64,000 bases of DNA from Alteromonas sp. BL110. GTDB taxonomy: Bacteria; Pseudomonadota; Gammaproteobacteria; Enterobacterales; Alteromonadaceae. Position numbers and translations under genes: made by a program. The notes under the pieces are model-generated. The model worked only from the letters and a program-made list of their open reading frames with translations, was not told the origin of the DNA and made no database searches. Where the stretch lies: positions 4,340,001-4,404,000 of the forward strand of contig NZ_CP031967.1 in NCBI RefSeq assembly GCF_003443615.1. Reading direction: 5' to 3'. This document shows, one piece after another, positions 14,867-22,403 of the stretch (the stretch's first letter is position 1; each line of letters opens with the position of its first letter).

Positions 14867-16990
14867 CTACTTAGGTTGGTAACTTTTAAATGTGCCGCCT
14901 TCCTGCGCTAACTTCACAAGTAAGTCACTCGGCTCGAGCCACATTTTTCCGTACTCACCTAGCTGATCGCGATAGGTCGTTAGCTTATCTAAAATAGTGC
15001 CAAGCCCTACTTCATCGGCGTATTGCATCGGGCCGCCGCGATACACAGGGAAGCCGTAGCCGTAAACATAGATCACGTCAATATCGCTAGATTTAGCTGC
15101 AATGCCCTCTTCTAATATGGCAGCACCTTCGTTAATCAATGAGTACATAACGCGGACAAGAATTTCTTCATCGCTAATGTCTGAGCGCTGAACAACACCT
15201 AAGCGCTCTGCTTCTTGCTTAGCAATTTCTAATACATCAGGGTCTGGAATAGGGACTCGACTGCCCGGCTCATAGTTATAGGCACCACGACCGGTTTTTA
15301 GACCGTTGCGGCCCATTTCAACAAGGCGATCTGCTACTGCGCCATACGCCGGGTCGTGAGAAATGTGCTCTTGTCGAGACTGGCGAACGTAATAGCCGAT
15401 ATCTAACCCTGCCATATCTCCCATGGTGAAAGGTCCCATTGGCATGCCAAATTCGGTAAGCACGCGGTCGACCTGTTCAGGCGTTGCTCCTTCTAGCAAT
15501 AACCGGTTGGCTTCGCGGCCGTAAGGCTCGATCATACGGTTGCCCACAAACCCGAAGCATACGCCTACTAAAACAGCGACCTTCCTGATTTTCTTAGCCA
15601 TCTTCATACAAGTTTTAATAACTTCAGCAGACGTCTTTTCAGCCTTAACGACTTCAAGTAGCTTCATTACATTGGCTGGCGAGAAGAAGTGAAGCCCAAT
15701 GACATCTTCAGGGCGCGATGTGGCTGTCGCGATTTCGTCAATATCTAGGGTAGATGTGTTAGAGGCGAGTATAGCGCCTGGCTTGCACACTCTATCAAGG
15801 GTCGAGAATACTGTTTTCTTTACTTCCATCTTTTCAAAAACAGCTTCAATTACCAGGTCGACATCGGCCAGGTCGTCATAAGAGGTAGTGCCAGAAAGAA
15901 GCGCCATTCGACTCTCTACCTGCTCTTGGGTCAACTTACCTTTCTTCGCCGAATTTTCGTAATTCTTACGAATTAGAGCGAGCCCTTTTTCTAACGCTTC
16001 TTCTTTGAGCTCTAGCATGGTGACTGGAATACCCGCGTTCGCAAAGTTCATAGCGATGCCGCCACCCATAGTGCCTGCACCGATAATCGCGACTTTTTCT
16101 ATACTGCGCTCGGGCGTATTTTTATCGAAATCACTTACGTGACCCGCAGCACGCTCGGCAAAAAAGAAATGCTGCTGGGCACGCGCCTGTGGCGTGTTCA
16201 TACATTCCATGAAGAGTTTGCCTTCATTTTTAAGGCCGCCCTCAAATGCTAGTGTGTACGCACCGCGCACAGCTTCAATACATTTTAATGGCGCAAAGAA
16301 ACCACGAGTCGCTTTTTTCGTTTGTGCAGTTACTGCATCAAATACCGCCTGCGTTTCATCTGACATGGTTAGCGTTATATCACTCGTTCGCTTAACCGCT
16401 TTATCTGGCGTTAATGATTGTAAATACGCTTTTGTATCTTCAAGCAAATGTTCAGGCTTATCGGAAATTTTGTCGAACACACCTGGTAATTTAACAACAG
16501 AAGTTGGTTTACCCGTGACAATCATTTGCAGTGAGGTTTGCGCGTCTGCTAGGCGTGGGAGTCGCTGGGTGCCGCCGGCGCCAGGGAGAATACCAAGGTT
16601 AACTTCCGGCAAACCGACTTTATTGTCGGCAAAAGTAATGCGATGATGACACGCTAGCGCCACTTCCAAACCACCACCGAACGCAGGCCCTGGAAGCACA
16701 GCGATTACGGGTTTCGACGCATTCTCTATCTTGTCTAACACTTCAGGCAGCATGGGAGATAGGTCGCCGCCAGAGAATTCACTAATGTCAGCGCCACCCG
16801 AAAAAATAGGGAGTGAAGAAGTAATAACAATTGCACTGACACTTTCGTCGTTAAGTGCGCTATCTATACCTTCTATTAGCCCTACTCTAATAGCGCGGGA
16901 TAGCGCATTCACGGGCGCACTTTGCATTGTCAGTGTGGCAACGCCTTCTTGTACTGCATATTCTACGGCTTTATTTTCCATCTCGGTCAT
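14867..16990 (-). CDS. fadJ: Enoyl-CoA hydratase / 3-hydroxyacyl-CoA dehydrogenase, two-domain (FadB/FadJ-like)
   Basis: A 707-residue fusion: N-terminal crotonase domain (SGGADISEF oxyanion region, PGPAFGGGLEVALACHH, PEVNLGILPGAGGTQRLPRL) and C-terminal NAD-dependent dehydrogenase (GAGTMGGGIAMNFANAG, ASNTSTLDI, LHFFSPANVMKLLEVV). It hydrates enoyl-CoA and oxidises the 3-hydroxy product. It lacks an alpha-subunit-specific pairing clue, so FadB or FadJ is open. AGGA lies seven bases before ATG 16990; the ATG at 16996 is too close to it. It is followed by its own terminator, then thiolase and acyl-CoA dehydrogenase in the same direction, together covering a complete beta-oxidation cycle. Confidence 0.87.
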   Translation of the reverse strand: MTEMENKAVEYAVQEGVATLTMQSAPVNALSRAIRVGLIEGIDSALNDESVSAIVITSSLPIFSGGADISEFSGGDLSPMLPEVLDKIENASKPVIAVLPGPAFGGGLEVALACHHRITFADNKVGLPEVNLGILPGAGGTQRLPRLADAQTSLQMIVTGKPTSVVKLPGVFDKISDKPEHLLEDTKAYLQSLTPDKAVKRTSDITLTMSDETQAVFDAVTAQTKKATRGFFAPLKCIEAVRGAYTLAFEGGLKNEGKLFMECMNTPQARAQQHFFFAERAAGHVSDFDKNTPERSIEKVAIIGAGTMGGGIAMNFANAGIPVTMLELKEEALEKGLALIRKNYENSAKKGKLTQEQVESRMALLSGTTSYDDLADVDLVIEAVFEKMEVKKTVFSTLDRVCKPGAILASNTSTLDIDEIATATSRPEDVIGLHFFSPANVMKLLEVVKAEKTSAEVIKTCMKMAKKIRKVAVLVGVCFGFVGNRMIEPYGREANRLLLEGATPEQVDRVLTEFGMPMGPFTMGDMAGLDIGYYVRQSRQEHISHDPAYGAVADRLVEMGRNGLKTGRGAYNYEPGSRVPIPDPDVLEIAKQEAERLGVVQRSDISDEEILVRVMYSLINEGAAILEEGIAAKSSDIDVIYVYGYGFPVYRGGPMQYADEVGLGTILDKLTTYRDQLGEYGKMWLEPSDLLVKLAQEGGTFKSYQPK

Positions 16991-17234
16991 AACCATGTCC
17001 TGTTTATCACGTTAACTGGATGTTATTGCAGTGTTGTTAATCATCCAAGTTTATTGGTGTTATAGACATTTATCATAATTTTTAATAATGACCGCTACCC
17101 CTTTTATAAGCTCATCTTCCCGTGTAGCCCCTGACATAGCTTGCTTAAGCTTTAATTGACAGTTTCGCTTACCAATGTTTTTGTTAACAGCAATAGTGAG
17201 AATATTACATTTGATTTACAAGGGGTGTTTAATT

Positions 17235-18149
17235 ATGCAGGTCCGTAAAACGCCAGAGAGTGCTTTTGACAATATTAATGATTTTCCTTACCCCCCTAAG
17301 TTTGCAGAAGTCACTGATACTATCAGTAGTGAGATTGCGATGGCGTACTATCAGTGCGGCCCTCAAGATGGACATACCATTTTGTTAATGCATGGCGAAC
17401 CCACATGGGCCTACCTTTATCGAAAAATGATGCCGCTGCTAGCTGACGCAGGGTTTAATGTCATAGCACCAGATCTAATTGGATTCGGCCGTTCTGACAA
17501 GCCTGTAAGAAAGGAAGACTATACCTACGCGCGTCACGTGATATGGACAAAAGACTGGTTTACGCAGGTCGTTAAAGGCCCTGTGACCTTGTTTTGCCAA
17601 GATTGGGGAGGGCTGATAGGTCTGCGACTCGTTGCAGATATGCCCGAACGCTTTTCCGGCGTAATGGTGTCTAATACTGGATTACCGACAGGAGATCACA
17701 CGCCAAGTGATACTTTTATTAAATGGCGCCGGTTCTCGCAAGACGTACCGGTTTTTCCAACGTCAAGTATTATCCAAAATGCAGCGACAACCGAGTTAAA
17801 TCAAGCAACACTTGCTGCCTACGATGCCCCCTTCCCTGACGAGAGTTACAAGGCTGGTGCGCGTATGTTCCCCCTACTTGTTCCTACAATCTCAGACAAT
17901 GCAGAGGCGCAAGCGAACAGAGATGCTTGGGAAAAACTCAAGCACTACAAAAAACCATTTGTAACGGCTTTCGGTGATAGTGACCCCATCACTAAAGGCG
18001 GCGATAAGATATTTCAAAAGCTGGTACCGGGCTGCAAAGGTATGCCTCACACCGTAGTGAAAAACGGCGGGCACTTTATTCAGGAAGATAAAGGCGAAGA
18101 GCTAGCTAATCTACTCATTCAGTTTATTAAACAAACACAGCGTAAATAG
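17235..18149 (+). CDS. Haloalkane dehalogenase (DhlA-like, HLD-I type)
   Basis: A 304-residue alpha/beta hydrolase cleaving carbon-halogen bonds by water. HGEPTWAYLYRKM forms the oxyanion segment, the nucleophile aspartate and first halide-binding tryptophan are in FCQDWGG (about residue 123), a cap tryptophan is in FIKWRRF, the acid residue in FGDSDP and the histidine in NGGHFIQED. Order and spacing fit Xanthobacter DhlA. ATG 17235 follows AAGGGG; the longer reading from 17175 is not supported. A short-chain dehydrogenase follows 60 bp later, so the alcohol product could be oxidised next. The natural substrate is unknown. Confidence 0.87.
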   Translation: MQVRKTPESAFDNINDFPYPPKFAEVTDTISSEIAMAYYQCGPQDGHTILLMHGEPTWAYLYRKMMPLLADAGFNVIAPDLIGFGRSDKPVRKEDYTYARHVIWTKDWFTQVVKGPVTLFCQDWGGLIGLRLVADMPERFSGVMVSNTGLPTGDHTPSDTFIKWRRFSQDVPVFPTSSIIQNAATTELNQATLAAYDAPFPDESYKAGARMFPLLVPTISDNAEAQANRDAWEKLKHYKKPFVTAFGDSDPITKGGDKIFQKLVPGCKGMPHTVVKNGGHFIQEDKGEELANLLIQFIKQTQRK

Positions 18150-18209
18150 CTTAATAACAAACCATCGATAGTCATAACATTAACAAATATTAAACACTAG
18201 GAGTTTACC

Positions 18210-18974
18210 ATGGACGCGCTACTCGACTTTACCGGACAAGTTGTATTGATTACAGGTGCAGGCAGCGGTTTTGGCCGCTTATTGTCGTTAGGCCTCGCTA
18301 ACAGAGGCGCAAAACTAGTGCTTTCTGATATAAATCAAACCGCCCTTGAAGAAACGCAGAACGAAATAAATGCGGTAACAGATGTGGTGGTGCTAGCAGG
18401 CAATATAGCAAGCGAATCACTCAATAAAGCATTAGTTGATAAAGCTATGGAAACCTTCGGTAGACTAGATATAGCCGTAAATAATGCTGGCATTGCCCAT
18501 AATCCCGCGCCTGTGCATCAGATGACAGAGGAGATTATTGATTCACAGTTTGCGGTAAACGTTAAAGGGGTAATGTTTGGAATGAAATATCAAATTCCGG
18601 TAATGCTCGCACAAAAGCAGGGCCACGTACTTAATGTAAGCTCGCTAGCAGGGTTAGGCGGTGCACCTAAAGGCGGAGCCTACGCCGCAGCAAAACACGC
18701 AGTGTCGGGCATAACCCGCACTGCAGCTGTAGAATACGGCCGTAAAAATGTTCGCGTTAATGCTATATGCCCCTTTTATTCACCCACTAATATTTTAAAC
18801 GTGGATGGTTACAACACCCCTGAAGCGCGGGAACAGCTCGGCATGGGCAGCCCAATGAAACGTTTGGGCGAGCCCCAAGAAATCGTAAATACCATGATGC
18901 TAATGTTGTCGCCAGGCAATAGCTATATGAATGGGCAAACAATAGCCGTAGACGGCGGTGTAACTGCATGGTGA
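18210..18974 (+). CDS. Short-chain dehydrogenase/reductase (SDR)
   Basis: A 254-residue classical SDR. The cofactor motif is TGAGSGFG, with LSDIN after the second strand (Asp suggests NAD), NNAG, the catalytic Ser in NVSSLAG and YAAAK. AGGAG precedes ATG by seven bases. It follows the haloalkane dehalogenase gene in the same direction with 60 bp between and is probably co-transcribed; oxidation of the alcohol released by dehalogenation is a plausible but unproven role. Confidence 0.83.
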   Translation: MDALLDFTGQVVLITGAGSGFGRLLSLGLANRGAKLVLSDINQTALEETQNEINAVTDVVVLAGNIASESLNKALVDKAMETFGRLDIAVNNAGIAHNPAPVHQMTEEIIDSQFAVNVKGVMFGMKYQIPVMLAQKQGHVLNVSSLAGLGGAPKGGAYAAAKHAVSGITRTAAVEYGRKNVRVNAICPFYSPTNILNVDGYNTPEAREQLGMGSPMKRLGEPQEIVNTMMLMLSPGNSYMNGQTIAVDGGVTAW

Positions 18975-19098
18975 TGCGTAAAAAAGCCAAGTAACACCTT
19001 AAACGTAAGTATAAGAAGCTATACCTTTGTATAACACAGTGTCTTTAGGTTTTTCTCTACTTTAGGTGTAATGAACAAGAACAAACAACGTCGATTAA

Positions 19099-19120
19099 GG
19101 AGGCGAGTGCAACCGCCTCC
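19099..19120 (+). promoter_or_regulatory. Leader hairpin that covers a strong ribosome-binding sequence
   Basis: GGAGGCG-AGTGCAAC-CGCCTCC pairs seven bases on each side. The ascending arm contains the AAGGAGG ribosome-like sequence in front of GTG 19107, which is in frame with the small exported protein beginning at 19155. The stem would hide this site. Confidence 0.5.
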
Positions 19121-19154
19121 GCGATCTTTTCTTAGTGTGAAAGAGAAAAATGTG

Positions 19155-19430
19155 ATGAAAAACCTGAGTAAAAACATTTTTTCCACTGCGGGGCTTCTCG
19201 CCGTAATAGGAACCTCTACTTTCAGCATCGCACAAGAAACGACGCCTTCAATATCAGGCCTTAAGGTAACTACCGCTTCTCAGAGTTTTAAGAAAATCCG
19301 TCAAAACAAATCACTAGCGCTAAGCAAGCTGAAACGTGGTGATCTTCTGCCGTCTCAAAGCCCCACTAAAATGAAAGGTCAATATTTAGTCCACGACGCT
19401 TTACCTAGCGATAGCTTCACCAGCAAATAA
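19155..19430 (+). CDS. Small exported protein of unknown function
   Basis: A 91-residue product with a clear signal peptide (MKNLSKNIFSTAGLLAVIG, cleavage near IAQ/E) and a mature part of about 65 residues, basic in its centre (KKIRQNKSLALSKLKRGD), without cysteines. The start is uncertain: ATG 19155 gives a normal signal peptide but only a weak GAGAAAA site; GTG 19107 has AAGGAGG that is locked in a hairpin; ATG 19071 is the longest reading. I do not recognise the family. It stands alone between the dehydrogenase gene and a minus-strand membrane protein. Confidence 0.6.
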   Translation: MKNLSKNIFSTAGLLAVIGTSTFSIAQETTPSISGLKVTTASQSFKKIRQNKSLALSKLKRGDLLPSQSPTKMKGQYLVHDALPSDSFTSK

Positions 19431-19450
19431 TCAGCTTCGATAAATAGCCG

Positions 19451-19792
19451 TTAACGTCTATTATTTTCAAGCCCTTCATTCCACCTGCGAACGAATTCGT
19501 CAGACCATGCATCCCAGCCAATGGTAGTCAGTGTCCAAATTGTGACACCTAAAATAGCAACGTTTAATACTAAACCTATGTAAGCAATAATTTTTCCTTT
19601 GGTAAGCGTCGATGAGTTTGTATATTGCTCGTAAGGAAGGAGTAGGCTTTTCTTAGCGTTGCGAGCCATAAACAGTGACAGCAAAGAGAACACAATAGCA
19701 AATCCACCAAAGATAAATAAGGTACAGCTCAGTACCGCAGACCAATAAACAGCACTAGCGCCAGGAATGTTATTATCTGTTTGATTTTGCAT
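19451..19792 (-). CDS. Small membrane protein, DUF4190/CD225-like
   Basis: A 113-residue protein with two hydrophobic segments (about residues 15-43 and 67-92) separated by a basic-polar loop (MARNAKKSLL, TLTKGKIIAYIGLVLN). The GKIIAYIGLVLNVAILG helix and the AKK loop resemble small two-helix DUF4190/CD225 membrane proteins. It lies 77 bp after another small membrane protein on the same strand. No catalytic motif is visible; function unknown. Confidence 0.65.
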   Translation of the reverse strand: MQNQTDNNIPGASAVYWSAVLSCTLFIFGGFAIVFSLLSLFMARNAKKSLLLPYEQYTNSSTLTKGKIIAYIGLVLNVAILGVTIWTLTTIGWDAWSDEFVRRWNEGLENNRR

Positions 19793-19869
19793 TGTGCTTC
19801 TCTTCCTTGATTGACAGTTACATCTTTAGCCGGTTAAGTGTTTAAAATGCAGGCACCTTACCGTTATTA

Positions 19870-20235
19870 CTAGCGTTTAATAAACTGAAAGCTTAGCGGG
19901 TATACCCACAGCTCGCCTTTATTAGCTTTTACCGCGGCCACTATCGCAAAGATAATGTTCATCAAACCAAGTACGATAAACCCTAATGCGCCAATAATGA
20001 TAAAAGTTAGAATAAAACAAATCACCGAATAAACGAGCAAGCTCAGCAGCCAATTTGCCGTTACTCTACCGTGCTGGTTGATATCTTCATTCTGATCTTT
20101 ATGCGCTATCCAAAGCACAATAGGCAGAACAATGCCTAAGCCAGGAATAACAAAGCTGGATAATTGAGAAACATGTATAAGTGTGCAATAGCTGCGGGCA
20201 TTTAAACCCCAGTAGAGCGGTTCTTCCGTTGACAT
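19870..20235 (-). CDS. DUF4870-type small membrane protein
   Basis: A 121-residue membrane protein with three hydrophobic segments. The pattern HVSQLSSFVIPGLGIVLPIVLWIAHKDQ, then HGRVTANWLLSLLVYSVICF, then a final helix rich in Ile/Leu/Gly, fits the DUF4870 family. It is probably co-transcribed with the 19451-19792 gene behind it. Role unknown; possibly envelope-associated. Confidence 0.75.
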   Translation of the reverse strand: MSTEEPLYWGLNARSYCTLIHVSQLSSFVIPGLGIVLPIVLWIAHKDQNEDINQHGRVTANWLLSLLVYSVICFILTFIIIGALGFIVLGLMNIIFAIVAAVKANKGELWVYPLSFQFIKR

Positions 20236-20420
20236 AATTTTCCTTACTGTTTAGTTGGTATTATTTGATAAATATAGGCGCTTTCAATGTAACCGACATA
20301 TAACTTAACACGGGCAATATCAATTTTATTTTACAAAACCTACGCTGCGTTACACAATGCTACCGCATGTCTATGTGAACGTCGATTCACTTTAAAATCA
20401 AAATAATTAAAGGACAAAGT

Positions 20421-22241
20421 ATGCTAAATCATAAACGTACTCTGATAGCGGCATTAGTAAGCGTATCGCTTATGGGGTGTGGTGAGAGCACAGCACAGAC
20501 AGAACACAAACCTGAACTTACCGCGCAAGACGCAAAACAATTCTTACAGCAAGCGCAAGATGATATCGCGAAAATGCAAGTGCCGGCTGCCCACGCACAG
20601 TGGAGCTATGCGACCAATATCAATTTTGATACTGCTGCGGTCAGCGCCTACTTCAGTGAAGTGCTATCAACAAAAGTGGCTAAGTTAGCAAAAGAAGCGG
20701 CTAAATTTAATGATGTAGAGGTTGATACAGATACTCGCAGGCAGCTTGATTTGCTCAAAAACAGCTTAACCATGCCTCCTCCGGCAGATGCCCAAAAGGC
20801 AGAGCGCTTGGCTAAAATAGGGTCAGAACTTAGCGCCATGTATGGGTCGGGTGAATACTGCAGCGATGAAGGTAACTGTAAAAGCTTAGTTGAAATGAGT
20901 GCAGAAATGGCCACACTACGCGACGCCGACAAACTATTAGAATACTGGACAGGCTGGCGCGAAGTCTCTAAACCCATGGCACCACTTTATGCTGAACAAG
21001 TTTCCCTTGCCAACGAAGGTGCAGCAGAACTTGGGTTTGAAAACGTAAGTGCGCTATGGCGTGGTAAATATGACATGCCTGCAGACGACTTCCCAAAAGA
21101 ATTGGATCGTCTGTGGGCGCAGGTTGAGCCTTTCTACGAGTCTCTTCACTGTCATGTTCGAGCTAAACTTGGTGAGCATTATGGTGAAGATATAGTACCG
21201 CAAGACAAGCCAATTCCGGCCCATCTATTGGGCAACATGTGGGCACAGTCATGGGGAAACATCTACGACATCGTCAAGCCTCAACAAGAAATGAAGGTTC
21301 CTGACGTAACGAGTGCACTTGCCGCACAAGGGTATGACGAAATAGCCATGGTTAAGCAGGCTGAGTCATTTTTCTCATCCCTTGGCTTTGAAGAACTGCC
21401 GGAGACTTTTTGGGAACGTTCAATGTTTCAAAAGCCTGAAGGCCGGGACGTGCAGTGTCACGCTTCCGCATGGGATTTGGATGATAAAGACGATCTTCGC
21501 ATAAAAATGTGCATTCAAAAGACAGGCGAAGAGTTTAACGTCATTCATCATGAATTAGGCCATAACTATTATCAACGCGCCTATAAAGACCAGCCTCTAC
21601 TTTATCGTGGCTCAGCAAACGATGGCTTCCACGAAGCCATTGGCGACACAATAGCTCTATCAATTACGCCTAAGTACCTTAAGCAAATTGATTTAATAGA
21701 TGAGATCCCTGACGCATCAAACGATATCGGTATGCTGATGCAAGTAGCGCTTGATAAAATTGCCTTTATACCTTTTGGTTTGATGGTTGATCAATGGCGT
21801 TGGAAGGTCATGTCTGGAGAGGTTACGCCTGAACAATATAACCAGCTTTGGTGGGAATTAAGAGAAAAGTATCAGGGCGTAATGGCGCCAGTTGAGCGTA
21901 GTGCTGGTGCCTTTGACCCTGGTGCTAAATATCACGTCCCAGCTAACGTACCTTATACGCGCTACTTCCTTGCTCATATTCTTCAGTTCCAGTTCCATAA
22001 GGCGCTGTGTGATATCGCAGGTGATGAAGGCCCGTTGAACCGCTGTTCTATTTACGGCAGTGAAGAGGCAGGTAAAGCACTCAACGAAATGTTGGAAATG
22101 GGAATGAGTCAGCCTTGGCAAAATGCCCTTAAGACACTAACAGGCTCGCCCCAAATGGATGCCAGCACCATTACTGACTACTTTGCCCCTCTTAAAACTT
22201 GGCTGGATGAGCAAAACGCAACGCGCCAGTGCGGTTGGTAA
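20421..22241 (+). CDS. M2-family peptidyl-dipeptidase (angiotensin-converting-enzyme homolog), lipoprotein
   Basis: A 606-residue zinc peptidase. The N terminus has a lipoprotein signal (SLMGC, lipidated Cys at residue 20), so it should be anchored in the envelope. The zinc motif HELGH lies near residue 376 within VIHHELGHNYY, and the third ligand glutamate is in DGFHEAIGD about 24 residues later. PYTRYFLAHILQFQFH and FDPGAKYHVPA are further M2 hallmarks. Members remove C-terminal dipeptides from peptides. AAAGGACAAAGT precedes ATG. It is followed by its own terminator, so it is a single-gene unit. Confidence 0.9.
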   Translation: MLNHKRTLIAALVSVSLMGCGESTAQTEHKPELTAQDAKQFLQQAQDDIAKMQVPAAHAQWSYATNINFDTAAVSAYFSEVLSTKVAKLAKEAAKFNDVEVDTDTRRQLDLLKNSLTMPPPADAQKAERLAKIGSELSAMYGSGEYCSDEGNCKSLVEMSAEMATLRDADKLLEYWTGWREVSKPMAPLYAEQVSLANEGAAELGFENVSALWRGKYDMPADDFPKELDRLWAQVEPFYESLHCHVRAKLGEHYGEDIVPQDKPIPAHLLGNMWAQSWGNIYDIVKPQQEMKVPDVTSALAAQGYDEIAMVKQAESFFSSLGFEELPETFWERSMFQKPEGRDVQCHASAWDLDDKDDLRIKMCIQKTGEEFNVIHHELGHNYYQRAYKDQPLLYRGSANDGFHEAIGDTIALSITPKYLKQIDLIDEIPDASNDIGMLMQVALDKIAFIPFGLMVDQWRWKVMSGEVTPEQYNQLWWELREKYQGVMAPVERSAGAFDPGAKYHVPANVPYTRYFLAHILQFQFHKALCDIAGDEGPLNRCSIYGSEEAGKALNEMLEMGMSQPWQNALKTLTGSPQMDASTITDYFAPLKTWLDEQNATRQCGW

Positions 22242-22293
22242 TTCGTGTTGTAAGACTAAATCGCAGCATTATTGCTAACATTTCTAAATAATT

Positions 22294-22319
22294 AAGCCCC
22301 GCTAAAACGGGGCTTTTTT
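22294..22319 (+). terminator. Terminator of the M2 peptidase gene
   Basis: AAGCCCCG-CTAAAA-CGGGGCTT followed by TTTTTT. Confidence 0.92.
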
Positions 22320-22403
22320 GTACGATTTAAACTTTTGTTCTATTGAAAGTCTTCAGCAATAGCGTAAGTTACACCTAAGAATAAACCTTAATGTTGCAAC
22401 GTT

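Noticed and set aside
16194..16646. Plus-strand frame of 150 codons inside the two-domain beta-oxidation gene
   Set aside because: Antisense shadow of a conserved coding region.
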